A stretch of 64,000 nt of DNA, taken from Apteryx mantelli (Eukaryota > Chordata > Aves > Apterygiformes > Apterygidae). The DNA is taken from assembly GCF_036417845.1 (NCBI RefSeq), contig NC_089980.1, positions 131,342,516 to 131,406,515 of the forward strand, read 5' to 3'. How positions within the stretch are numbered: the stretch's first letter is position 1; every line of letters starts with the position of its first letter. Below the pieces are notes generated by a model, which saw only the letters and a program-made list of their open reading frames with translations, ran no database searches and was not told the origin of the DNA. A program made the position numbers and the translations under genes. Positions 40,869-53,255 of this stretch are shown here, in pieces.

Positions 40869-43800
40869 AAAACAGATCTCAAAAAATGGGTGAATGGTAG
40901 AGAAGCTTTGGAGTTGAGGTAGACACCCTTACAGTCACCCAAATCTAGCAGTACAGTGACAGAACTGCAGACTCTACAGAAACAAAATCAACAGTTGGAA
41001 AAAGCAAGCAAATATAATTAGAAGATCAAAGATTGTAAATCATTAACAAACAAGTCTGCTGCTTTAATGTGGATGAACTCTAATGAGGAGATGCAGCAGT
41101 GGAAGCAGATCAGTTTCTCTTTTGAAATTTCTGTAGTTTGACTACTATATTGAGTGTAGTACAGTATTAGTGGGGGCTAACTAGTTCTCTTTATGCTGCA
41201 GAAAAGTAGACTCTTATATGCCTCAACATTGCTTAAAAGACCATCAGAGAATGTAAATCCTCTGCCATTAAAAGATAAAATTCACATTCATCAAACAGTA
41301 GCTTCTCTGTTGTTACCTGTATTTCATAAAGAATTCCTGAGGATGAAAACCCAAAGATTCTTCTCTTTGCAACCAAGATCACCATGGATCTAGATTTTGT
41401 GCCTGCCGTATCAAGAACCACTTGAAGCAATGCACATGTTTCAAGGTTTTCTTCCATGATCAAAACCCTGAACTTCTTTCTGATGTCTTGCATGTAAAGT
41501 AACTCAAAGCCTTGAGAAAGCACTTATTAAGAGCAATTTGCTCTCTCTTACACTGGATCTGGCATATATATACCTGCCACAGTAATTTAGCTGCTTCCAG
41601 TAGCTCCACTTTTCTTACCAATGGGCACTGAAAGTCCCACTGGTAATCCACTTGAAAGTCTCTGGAGTTTTTAGTCACAAAGTCCCAAACTGCAGTCAGA
41701 GATACAGAGCAAGACAGAACAGAGCTCAGTTCCACAATGGCTTTAAAAGCAAAATGAGGTGCCAGCTTCCACTAACAGACAAAGCCATTTCCCCCTCCAA
41801 AGCTAGCTACAGCATTTCCACTACCTCATTTGTGCCGACTCTACTGTTCCTGCAGTAAGCCAGATAAGGGAACTAATCTGCCTGAAATTTTATAATTTTT
41901 TCCTAGGTTAGTTTTCAACACATTCAGTTCCCCAACTGAGCTTCCTAACTCATGAACGATAGCACTGGCATAAGGGAGATGGTGGAAACATGCCACCAGT
42001 GAGAAGGGAGGACAGCACCTTCAGCAACAACCTGCAGTTTGATCAGCTTAAAGTGACTGTGGAACTAACCTCTAAAGGACATGCCATTTCCTCCACATAA
42101 ATGGAAGGCATGAGGATGCTCAAGGCAGAGACCTGACCAATACAAAAAATGCAACAACTTAAGGTATATGCTTAGGGTATGTGCTCAGGGATATGCTCAT
42201 CAACAGCAGAACATAAACAAGTACTCGAAGAACCTGGGCACTTCTACTCAACATGGAGCAGTCAAGTTCTATAAGAAGCAGATGAAGCATGTTTTCTGAA
42301 AAGAAAACTGGCTGCAGGATCCCCAATATTTGCTCCCCTACCATCTCCTGTAATACTCTCAAGGTCTTTCCAGTGTTTCTCAGAAACCTCTCCAGTATCT
42401 TCTGCTCCTCCCTACCCAACCCCCCAAAATGAGCAGGATGCAGGATACACTACATCTAATTCTGAGCTGTGGAAACGCTGCCCAACCACGATGATGCTGC
42501 AGCTGTCCAGCTAACAAGGCTAGACAGAATAGGTAACTACCATTTTCAGTCTGCAGCCTTTTCCTCTAGTAGATGCATAGATTTATCCAGCTACCACTTT
42601 TCCCAAAACCTGCAGGAATTTAATCTTTGAGACCTTGGCACTTGTCAAATGTGTCTGAATCTGGCTAAATGATTCAGAAGTTATTAGGGGAGCAGAGAGA
42701 TGGACAGACAGCATATGTATTATTTTCTTAGGAAACCAAACTAAAAATATAATTCACATGAAACCATCAGTATAATTATGACAGTTAAGTACCTGACAAG
42801 ACAGCCACATGTGAAAATTAAAAATGAAGCCAAAAGAAAACAGACAATCTAATTAACATCACACCAGTGCAGAGCAGTTTTAGACCATTCACTTCTACAG
42901 ATCTGCTCATTTTCCCTCTGCCGAGTAGCTTGGTGCATAACAACTATCACAGCTGTTTACATCTTTGAGGCATCCAGTTTGTTCTTGAAGACCGCTGAAT
43001 GGCAGCTTCCCTGCTGCAAGAGAGCCGTGAACACACACAAGCTTTTCTTGCAACTTCACATGTTGAGGACAGAGCCCCACTTTACGCTAATTAATATGAC
43101 ACTGGATGGAGTTTACAACATTCTTCATTCTTTTCTAAAACAGATCTGAAAGGCTCGAGGCTGCTAGATTGGTCTCTGTGTCAGGAAGGCAAAAGAAAAA
43201 AAATACAAAGAAAATACATAGCTGAAAACTGGAGTGAAGAAATGGGCAAAAATTACAAGAAAATCGACTCCTACTGTAGAGAGAAACTTTAGACTAGTTC
43301 TTTAAACAATTTAAAGCAAACATTGCTGCAGTTTTCAAATGGGAGTAAAGAGTAAGATAATCTAAACGGCCTGAAAACTGTTTATTGCATCACTTCTTTT
43401 CCACTTCCTTAAGTTAAAATACGCAGCACTTAAGAATAGAAAAAAAAATAGATCTTAACAAAAAACACTGAGAGGAAAAAAAACATGATTTTCTACAAAG
43501 CCTCTCCTTTTACCATATTTATAATAAAAGTGGCCATAATACTCAGGAAAACCTCCTTATTAAGAGAGGTTGAATAATCTTGGATTACTGAGTTAGAAGG
43601 GGAATGAATAACGTGAAGATATAAAATGGAGTATATAAAAAAAGGGCACAGATCAGGTCAGTTGCAGGGTTCTATTTGCCCTCAGTCAGTCAGAGCAAAA
43701 AGATATTCAGTTAATTCAAGAGGCAGCACGTTTAGTAGTGATCAAAGACAACTTCTCTGCCACTAGATATCACTGACTCCAGAAGTTTGATGGGACTCCA

Positions 43801-45324
43801 AAGAGAAATTAGGCATTCAGGATTTACAGGAACATCCACAGATTCACTAAATGGGGTTTTATATTAGAAGAATTATAAAGCCTACAGGTTTAAAACAACT
43901 GTTAACCAACTCAAAAACAGCTCAGATGACATTTCCATCAAAACCAGGCAAGCCATACTTTGTTTGTCAGATTTTTTTGTAACTTCCTTTTAAAGCATCT
44001 GGTCGAAGCCAGTGTCAGAAACCAGAAATCAGACTAGCTGGCAAACTGCTCTCATCAAGGATGTCAACATGCATGCTACCAAGAAAGAAATAATTAAGAA
44101 GTGAAACAAGATAGTTGTCTGAGCTCTAAGTAAAGATATCCTTGAATTCCACAAAAACATTTTTAATGGTCTTTGTCAAGTCGCAGCACTTGCCTCCAGC
44201 TCAAGTGTGTTGTGAGAATTAATCCGAGTCGAATACCTTTTTTGGAGAGGAGGAGGAGGAGAAAATAAAAATGCAGCAAGTGTAGGATTCATGACTTTTG
44301 ACAAGACATGAGCAGCTACCAGTATTTTAATGTTAGTGTCTAGGTGACTAGTAAAAGGCCAGGATCCAAAGTCCAGGATAATTGGTACAGAACTAGGTCC
44401 TAAATGCGGAAAGTGTTAAAATAATTTAAAAAAAAATCCATACAATATCTGGTCTGCCATGTCCTTTAATAAGACATTCATTGCAGCCATCTGTATGCCC
44501 TAAGTACAGTGATCACTGACATCACTAAATCACAGAGGTCAAAGAGAAGAGACCAAAGAGATGAAAAAATCAAGCAGAAAGATTCTGAGAAACAGCTTCA
44601 AAAGAGCTTTTCTTTTTAAAAGTGTTTTGGAAAAAAACACTCCCACCAAAACAAAATCTCCTTTCCATTCTAAAGTAGAAATATGTATTTCCCTATAATA
44701 GCTAAGACTGCCATTAGGTAAAGATACAAAAGAGCGCACCAAATACTGTTTATTTGGGAACTAGGTTTTTATTTTCTTGTTTGATCTCCCTGCAGTACTT
44801 CGTATGTAAACCACTAATCACTTCAATTACTGGGAAAAGTCAGCAATGTGTTTACTTCGGTTTTCATAAAATTTATTTTATCTAAAACTTAGATTTTTAA
44901 TACTTCACATAACACAAACTATTTGAGCTTTTTCTTGCTCCAAATGCCATTTTCACATGTGACAGCTATCACATTTATCGTTCCACATAAAAATAAATCT
45001 TTTCTGTAGTCTATCACTACAATACATTATTGTTGAATACTGCAAAAAAAGATAAGAATGGAAAAGCAAATCTTCCCCATACAGTTTATTTATATGTAGC
45101 ATTTTAGGAACTAACTGCAAGACAATAAAACAATATGCTACATACTCCATCTACTGGCAAGATACAGGAGTAGGACAAATTTTTACTATATAGTATCATA
45201 ATAGCTAGAGCCAGTAAACGTTTTACTTGCTGAACTGTATCTAAACCACTTAGCAATGACTAATTTACCAGATAAACAAAACTGCACATTGCTGCTAATT
45301 TCCTTTTCCACACACATACACACA

Positions 45325-45622
45325 AAGACGGAGCCAGACTCTTCTCAGTGGTGCCCAGGGGCAGGACAAGAGGCAATGTGCACCAACTGAAATACAAGAA
45401 ATCCAATTCAACACAAGAAAGAACTTTTTTTTTTTTTTTTTTTTTTTTACTGTCAGGATGGTTGAGCGCTGGAACAAGTTCCCAGAGAGGTTGTGGATTC
45501 TCCATCCTTGGAGATATTCAAAATCCAAGTGGACACAGTCCTGAGCAACCCTGTGAGCAGGGGGTTGGACTAGGTGATCTCCAGAGGTTCCTTCCCACCT
45601 CAGCTATTCTGTGATCCTGTGA
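45325..45622 (+). mobile_element. CR1 LINE 3' fragment with internal poly(T) expansion
   Basis: It begins near 'ggagccagactcttctcagt' and continues with 'gtgcccaggggcaggacaag', 'gttcccagagaggttgtgga' and 'gggttggactaggtgatctc', ending in 'attctgtgatcctgtg'. All are CR1 3' landmarks in the correct order. The normally short 'gaagaactttttactg' site has expanded into a 24-base T run at 45425-45448. Confidence 0.92.
45425..45448 (+). repeat. Poly(T) run within CR1
   Basis: A 24-base T homopolymer inside the CR1 copy, flanked by 'aagaac' and 'actgtcagg'. It arises from the short T tract present in the CR1 consensus at this point. Confidence 0.9.
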
Positions 45623-48384
45623 TCATGCGACTACTTTTATCACTTCTAACAGCTTTTGACCTACATACTGTTCTATGTTTCCACCACAGCATGTGCACTT
45701 CTTTCCAAATACAGTCAATACTGACGTATTTTAAATCATCTGCGACAGAACTTTCCTGAATGAATTTGCAGCAACTGCTAGTAACATAATACTTTCAAAC
45801 TCATCTATACTGTGATACACAATCCACCCCTGGTGCATATTCAACTAGGGACAGTAATACGGGAGTTGCAGACTACACCTAACTCAGGAACTTTTATCGA
45901 CATGTCTTCAAATAGAGCAGCTCATTTCAGATAGCCCCTTTGGTCTAATCAAATGGAAAGAAAAATTCTAAAATACATTAGCAAAACGCATAATCTTGGA
46001 ATGTAAACCAATACACAATAAACTGTTTTCTGGTTCTCTATTGTATGAGCCCTGAATAGTGAACAGTCACAGCTTAAAATTAGGCAGAGCTGCTGCATTA
46101 TCTGCAGTCCACTGTGTTTCTAGGGAAAATGCCTGACAATTTCCTTTAGGGTTCTCAAATAAGTGTTTCATCTGAATTGACTTTTTTGCAGCTATTCACT
46201 AAAATATTGTAAGTGAAGCTCCGAAAAAATAATTTAATCAGGAAAATAATGTTATTGGTAATAAAAATACTAACCAGTGCAGGAAAAAAAGTTACCTAAG
46301 GAAAAAAATTGAATTCAAGTTCAAATAGCAAAACAAACCAAAAAAGGAGGATTTTCAGAATTATTAATTGGAAAGCACAGTTTTTATCTCATGTAATTAA
46401 AATATATGAATCACTGTCCTTATTACTCTGCTTGTGAAACACATTTTAGTCTTTAAAAAAAAAAAAAAAACTTAGTTCTTGACCATAAAAAAATTCCACT
46501 CTACCTCTAAAATCATTTCTTTGTTCTGAAATCCCTTTTCTAAACTAATTTCTTTCATTTACACAATCACAATTCACTATAAGTTTTGCTATTTGAGCTC
46601 CCTGATCATCTGCTCAGTTCTGCTCTTGCTTTACTCTAGTTCCTTCCACCAGTTCCCCCTCTAGACCACATCTCTTCCCAGCTTCTGTCTCTACTGAACT
46701 TTCTGCATCAATCTTTAGGCATACCCAAGTACTTCTTTCAGTCCCTTCTGCAGATTTCAGGCTGCTCATTCAGACACTAAATTCTGATTACTCATCTATT
46801 CCTGGTTCTCTCCTCTGATTACCAGATGCTTCCCATCACTCCCAGATAAGCTACCTGTCCCAGACTCATCCTTAAAAAACAAATTTCCATTTGACTGTAG
46901 TTTCAAACACCACTACGTCCCATATTTTCTCCTCTCCCAACCCAAATCACCAAGATACTGGCAGGAACATTGCCTTGACACTGCCTTCTTTTTTGTTTCC
47001 TTCAGTCAATGACTCTAGTCTTCAAACAACTACCACTGAATCCACAAAACTAGGTGAAGAAGAGGGAAGGGGCAGCAGAGCTTTTTATACAGCCAGTAGT
47101 GGCTGCTACCTCTCTTTTCAGGAGAAGTCAGGCTTGGAGGTCAGCAAAGACGACTCTCTGCTGCACAACAGGCAGAGCCAAGCAAGTGCTCTGCAGATCG
47201 GCCAAAGTGAGAATTTCCTTAGATGTCATGAGAAACCAAATGCATTGAGAATCCCTTCTCTCCTCTATTTTCGCACAAACTGGCAAATGAGTAAAGAAAA
47301 GCTTCATCAATTTATTATTTAACAATTTAGTCAATTCATAACTCTGGCTGGCTTTTATAATTCCTTAGACACAAGAAAGTACATCATCATGAAATAAAAC
47401 CATACACCTATAATTAAACTATTTGATATCGACATTGTCATTCATATCTAAATAACGTTCATCTCTGGGCAGTTATCACCACGCTCAGTAAACTCTTTCT
47501 CACTAGGAAAAAGCACGATGAGGCAGAGGACAAAGACCAGCAAAAATTTTACTGCTCTAATCTATCAATTTCCCCAATAAGCAGACATCCAATTCTATTT
47601 TGGTACAAATAACAGAGTCCACGTCTGCCTCAGACACGCTTTCTCTTAAAAAGTCTTTATTCTTGTTTGCTTATAACAAAATTTACTGTAGTATATTCAG
47701 CTCTCTAATCAGCTCACTTTTTGAGAATAACTAACAGCACCTCTGACTACCTAAACCACAGTCAGATGACCACACACATGGCCACCCCTCACGATTCCAG
47801 AGATTTTGACTGATTAATTGGGTTAACCTAGAAGGCTGCATCAAGAGTATCTAATATCCTTCAATAATGGATACTGACTATTCAAAATCGGGTCCCATGA
47901 AGAAAAATATAGTTCAGTTTGTAATCTGTTTTCTAAGTTTTAGCCTAATACCATACACTTTGCATACAGGAAGGGAATAACTAGTGTGAGAGTATATAAT
48001 GCAGCATCTAGCTATGTATCTGTGAATACACATACAGAGAAAACAAAAAACTTGCACTTAACACACAGATAAACATGATCTTCCCATTGGATCAGAGTTG
48101 TTTTACATTGAGAAAAGGCTATTTTCAAAGAAAAATTAATACTTGTATGTTACATTACAAAAACAGTTTCAAATCCTGCTTCTCTACAACTACTTGGGCA
48201 GAGATTTAATGTAGTTGGATAAAGGGTACGCCTTGAAGCTGCGAGAGTTTCATGCCTAAAATCGCGTCTGCAAAGAATCATGAACTAAAATGGATAATAC
48301 AAATAATCATCACTACAAACACATGCCAAATGTTTGCCATTGGCGATACCTCTACTTTTGCACAGTGTCACCCAAGGTACTCAC

Positions 48385-48522
48385 ATGCACATTTATTTGC
48401 AGAGTTGGGCCAGACCGCCACTGTGGGTTTTTGTTTGTTCCGAAATGCCTCTTCGACTCTAGTTTCTGTTTTCCGTACAGTGGAACCATGAGGATTTACT
48501 TGTTCTGCTGGTACTGATAAGC
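48385..48522 (-). CDS. ATAD2B: ATAD2B coding exon after the bromodomain
   Basis: The exon is 138 bases, opening with two bases completing a Gly codon, then 45 codons and a final T. It lies between acceptor TCTTCTGTATGCAG and an excellent donor CAT|GTGAGT. The product reads LSVPAEQVNPHGSTV, then RKTETRVEEAFRNKQ and KPTVAVWPNSANKCA. It matches the post-bromodomain stretch of ATAD2B. Splicing to 35290 gives CA-Phe-RIRRKS, consistent with the family. Confidence 0.95.
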
Positions 48523-48787
48523 CTGCATACAGAAGATAACCATACCTATTTAAATAAACCAAGCTGCATAAACCTACTAAATTTAAAAAGAAACTTGGAA
48601 TACTGTGCTGCAGTAAGAACATATCAATTAGTATTTAGTTAGACATTCAAAACAAAGATTAGAATCAAGAATATTTGTTTTCTACTAACAAAATAATTTA
48701 CTGGTAGCATGGTCTTAAAACTCTCAGCTCTGGCATTTTATAGAAATATAACTGTCTCCCATATTTGGTCCCCAAACATTGCAATCT

Positions 48788-48845
48788 TCTATCCATATTT
48801 CCTCTATATAGCAAATTCTTATCCATATTTCCTCTATATAGCAAT
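48788..48845 (+). repeat. Two-copy tandem duplication, 30-base period
   Basis: The string ATCCATATTTCCTCTATATA followed by GCAA occurs at 48791-48814 and again at 48821-48844. It is a perfect 24-base core within a 30-base period. It lies in an ATAD2B intron and seems a recent local duplication. Confidence 0.92.
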
Positions 48846-50536
48846 TTTTCCCAGTTTTAAATGGATGATATAAAATAACTGCCAATTCACAATGGCACTG
48901 TATGCCATGTGAAAAAGAGTATCTGAATAAAAATTTACAGTCACCATAATTTATGTTACTGTAAAATGAATCCATTTCAGAGTCAATATGAGCACTCCAA
49001 TGAAGAAAACGCGATTCTGCTTTTAACAAAAAGTCAAGTTTGCTCTTTCTGTAATGTAAGTTCATCTCATAGCTTCTACCATTTTATCAGCTTTTTAATT
49101 AAGTTCCAAAAATGCAAATTTTCATATTGGTTAGGCACATTTTAAAGATATAAATGCATCTCTGAAGTATCGCATTGATAAACTAGATTTGCTATCTGTC
49201 CACTACTGCAGTCTTCCAAGTGTCACACCATATCTCCAGGAGCAGCCAGACTCAAGTGATCAAGAGCAGACAAGAAGCTCTAAAACTGATGGATGCAGAA
49301 ATTTAAAGATTCATAAAGAAACTTTCACCTAACAGCTAACAGTAAAAGAAATTTGCACAAGCCTTGCAAAACATAAGTTTATAGGTACCTTTACAAATAT
49401 TTTAAGCTACATATTGAACTTATATTTCACTACTCAAACACTTATATCCAACGCTTATATCTTGTTCTCTGCTGGTTCCAGCAACAAAAAAAATGGTGAA
49501 TTCCAATAACCTAGCATATGATTTTAATTTACCAGCTTAGAATTTGTTATCCTTAGATTTCCTTTCTTTCAACAACACCACCTCATTCCTGTAATACAGG
49601 AACAAGAAATTCTATTTCAACTTCTAGATTTTAATTTTATTACACAGTTTATTATTCTGTTACTCTGTACTACCTTTTTTGAGATTGGTCACCAGTCTCA
49701 GTACTTAATAAAAAAGGCAGATCTGACAAAAGTACAGAAAAGATGCATTTTTTCAATAGATACATCTTTTTTGTAGTTGAGGAAAAAAAAAGTGATGTAG
49801 CAAATACATAGCACTAAAATGGAAGGTAAGATTGCTGAACAACTTGTCCAGAGAACTGTAAAGGAAATGGATATGGAGCCTTCTAGCCTTAATCGTGGTT
49901 TTCAGCAATTCTTGGAAATAAATTAAGAGCTAATAAATGGGGCAACTCAGAAAATTAGTGGCTTTGTAACTGGACAAAGATTAAAAAAAAATTGTACTGC
50001 CACTTGCCTTCTAGCTCCTCTATGATTCGAGGTCAGTAACATTTGATAAAATTTCCAGAGAATCAATTAGGAGCCTCATACAAACCAAATTGCTCAACTC
50101 CATCCAAATCTCATGTTGAATCATGAAGTCTTTCCAAAAGTAGCCAAAAAAATGCTGGTTAAGATCTAACTGAGTTTGGGCTTTATTCTATTTGTCAAGA
50201 TGACAAATCTCTGTTTCTGAAAGCCACAGCCACCCACTCTGACTCAATCTGGGACTGCAACACTACTGTAACCTCTTCTGAGCAGGTAAGAACACAAGCT
50301 TCATATTCACTCCCAGAAGCCCTAGTAGGTTCCCATGATAAATCTTAATATTTTTTCAATTCATGTGGTGCATTAAGTTGTCCACTCTTTGCATTATTTC
50401 CCTTCTTCCACAGGGGTCCTTCTGGCAAGGTAAGGATCTTAACTGTGGGAAGGCTGGAAAATAGGATCCCTTATCAAGCTGTGTCCAGAAGTACTTGCAG
50501 AGAAATGTAAACACTGAATATCTTCCTTCCGAAGTT

Positions 50537-50580
50537 AGGGGGGTTTTTTGGTTTTGGGGGGTTTTTTTGGTTGTTTTTTG
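50537..50580 (+). repeat. G/T-rich tract with G runs
   Basis: Alternating runs of G (up to 6) and T (up to 7). Two G6 tracts plus several GG pairs could give a weak two-tetrad quadruplex on the plus strand. Simple-sequence origin is likely. Confidence 0.6.
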
Positions 50581-52351
50581 ACTCTAGCACTTTTAAAGGA
50601 AGTCAAAAGGAGAAGCCTTGAGTACTTTGAGCTGAAAAAAGGGTTGACATTCAGCTGTTATCTCAGTTTCAACATTCATTTAAGGCCTTGTTAGGACCTC
50701 TCTTGCGGACGTTAAAAATAAGTACTTAATGGTTTAACTCCCCACATTTTGTCTCATGCAGTCCTATGTATCAGCAACACGGCTGGCCGCTTTCACTGGG
50801 CAGCTCCAATCGGGCAAAAAGCTTGGTATGAACAACCACCTTTGCATTTAGGTGACCAGGTGGAAAGAGGCTTTGGATAGCAAGAGGCATAGTTTACACT
50901 ACTTACAAAATTTTCCTCAAATACTCCCACTACAATGAAACATTCAGTTATTTTAAATGAGGTGGTTCCAAACAGGGTACGTGTCAGAAGTCTAGACTAG
51001 CAGATGCACTGTGATTTTGCTGATCTGTTGTGTTGCTGAGCACATTCTGTAGGGCAAAATGCAAGTAACGGCAAGGTTGATCAGCATGGACACCCCTCCC
51101 TTCCTTACAGCAACCTGTGCCAAAACTACATGCCTGAAGTACTACCTTCTCGATGTTCTAAACCACAATCCTTGACAAAGCTCCTACTCGAGGGACAGGG
51201 CATTCTCTCAGGCTTGCCTTGTGACACGAGTTTTCCTCAGACCTCAAGAGCTGGATGTACTACTCCTCATTCACGATCTGGTAGTCTAACACAGCTTCTT
51301 CCATGCAGTCCAGATCTTTTTTCCTTGCTAATCCAGTAGGTGATCCAGGCCTCAATGGTCTGTAGCTGGATTAGAGCTCATCTGTTCATGAAACCACCAG
51401 AATGCAGTCCAAAAGCACAAGCACCTTTGGAGTGTAACTTGCAGGTGTCTATTACACTTGAGTTTCCATGCCAATGCCTGCAATGCACTTTGAACCACTA
51501 GTATACTACCCATTCATTATCATACGTGAGCTGCCATCAGTCACAAACAAGGCTACAAGGTCCACTAACCAGCATCTGAAACCAGTAGTATCCTCTTTTT
51601 CTGGTAGAACAAGCTCACAGCAGGACACCATCAGCCTTACCTACAACCTCTGAAAACCCAGCTCTTGTACCAGGGTCAGTAGGCTTTGCCCCCCAAAAAA
51701 TATATATTATTCGGTCACTGCCATAAAAGAAAGGGTGGCATGCCAGGTACCTCCCGGGAGACTTGCAAGGAGGGACTATATACTCCCCCTCTGTAACAAA
51801 GAGCTCTTGCACACAGTTATGTTAACCTTGGAAGCAATAACCTTTAGCAATCACGGGGGACTCAAAGGAGAATTAACTGAGCACACTTCTCAGTGTGACA
51901 CTAGGGTCAAAATTGTGAACGTTCTTGTATTTCTCATAGAAAAGTACAGAAGATAAATGAAGGCATTATATTACTTCTTTACATCCACAGTGAATTACAG
52001 TTGGTTCTCTTATCCACAATTTAAGACATATATTAGAAGCTTGTACAGAATTAGACAAAAAAAATGCATGACAATGGGAAAATAAAAGGAATTGTATCTA
52101 TTTAAACCTAAAAAAGAGAAAGCCTACGGACACTTGCATAGTTAAAAGATATTTAGTAATAAAGAGTCTTCAGTCTACTGATGAAAGTATTTCAAGAACC
52201 AACGGCTAAAGTTTAAGACCAGTCAAATTCAACCCAGAAATAAAGTACAGATTTTTACCAAAGCAGGAAAAAAATTATCAAAGACTAAGCTGGAATTACT
52301 GAAATTAGAAAGCCTTAAATCAACATGAAATTTTGTTCTAATGTTATAGTT

Positions 52352-52520
52352 CAGTCTTTTTCAACCTTTTTCAATTTTCAGAACTTGAAAAATTTTCCAT
52401 GAAACATCTTTCATGGAAAGCCTACTGGCAGCATGTTTCGGTTTTTGGTTACCTTTTATGGACACCTTAGAAGTTGTCCACAGACTTGGAGGTCTATGGA
52501 CTACAAGTTGAAAACAATTG
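52352..52520. mobile_element. hAT-like non-autonomous DNA transposon (MITE)
   Basis: It is 169 bases with diverged terminal inverted repeats: the left end reads CAGTCTTTTTCAACCTTTTT and the right end, reverse-complemented, reads CAATTGTTTTCAACTTGT. Both resemble the CAGTGGTTTTCAACC terminus of amniote hAT/Charlie-type elements. The interior ('tggacaccttagaagttgtc', 'gacttggaggtctatggact') resembles the same family's spacing of 'ggaccc...ggtccgcgg'. No transposase is encoded. An 8-base target duplication is not clear, as expected for an old copy. Confidence 0.5.
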
Positions 52521-53132
52521 CAGTAATTAAAACAAAAATTAAGCCTGTGATTTTCTCCAATGGAGAGGACCATACTTTCTGATCCCGGATTATTAGACCT
52601 CACTGTCAACTTCATGCACCTCCCAATGTGGATTTAATACTCTTCTCGATCCAAAAAGTAAACAGATTATCACCAAAGATACACTTGTACACATGCCAGG
52701 GTGAACTGAAAATCCACCGTTTCAAACGCTATTCTCCCTATTTATAATTGCTATTCCATTGCAATACATGGCATTTTTAAAATACAGTTCTGGCTTCACC
52801 ACCTCTTCAACTAGTAGTCAGGTGTTATAGCATTTCAAACATTTATCCATTCACCATGTTCAATAGTATTTTTTGTACCAATATACATTGCAAGTATTGT
52901 AAAGGATGGTGCATTATCAGAGCAATTCACACAGTTGGAAAAAGTATGCAAGTGTCAAGCTCAGTCATCCTTTAACATATATTCCTGCCTGTGTCTGACA
53001 CCCATTCCATTTTTCATTTTAAATTTAAATTTTTTTATGGGCATTTGTAAATTCTGCTTTTATGCCACACACTCACATACAGTAATTCCTCAACTTGGTA
53101 TTTTACATTATGATAAATGAAGTTTAACATAC

Positions 53133-53255
53133 CTCTTTTTCTTCTCGCTTCCTTGATTTCTTCACACATTTTATTAAATTCTGGATCCAGTTCAGCAGCG
53201 ATTATAGCATGAGCAGTGTCCTTCAAAGTACAAGCTCTATGTCTAATTATTTTAT
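53133..53255 (-). CDS. ATAD2B: ATAD2B coding exon, bromodomain C-terminal helices
   Basis: The exon is 123 bases, opening with AT that completes Asp, then 40 codons and a final G, with acceptor TTGTTTTCTAG and donor GAG|GTATGT. The product reads KIIRHRACTLKDTAHAII, then AAELDPEFNKMCEEIKEARR. In the bromodomain this is helix C and its continuation. The Ile of KIIRH is at the gatekeeper position known in ATAD2/ATAD2B, next to the acetyl-lysine pocket. The remainder forms the C-terminal helix, typical of the family. Confidence 0.96.

Larger units (their letters stand above)
35291..48384 (-). other. ATAD2B: ATAD2B largest intron in window (13.1 kb)
   Basis: It runs from donor CAT|GTGAGT to acceptor TTATAATTCAG. 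It carries three CR1 fragments, one antisense (35706-35973) and two sense (40679-40868, 45325-45622), relative to the plus strand. The rest is AT-rich with no recognised genes. A 143-codon plus-strand ORF at 46891-47322 has no recognisable domain. Confidence 0.85.
48523..53132 (-). other. ATAD2B: ATAD2B intron
   Basis: A 4.6 kb intron with donor AGAG|GTATGT. It contains a 30-base tandem duplication (48788-48845), a G/T-rich stretch (50537-50580) and a hAT-like MITE (52352-52520). No coding sequence recognised. Confidence 0.85.

Noticed and set aside
46891..47322. 143-codon plus-strand ORF in the large ATAD2B intron
   Set aside because: Antisense to the gene, no recognisable domain, Ser/Thr-rich low-information peptide, no promoter or splice context.
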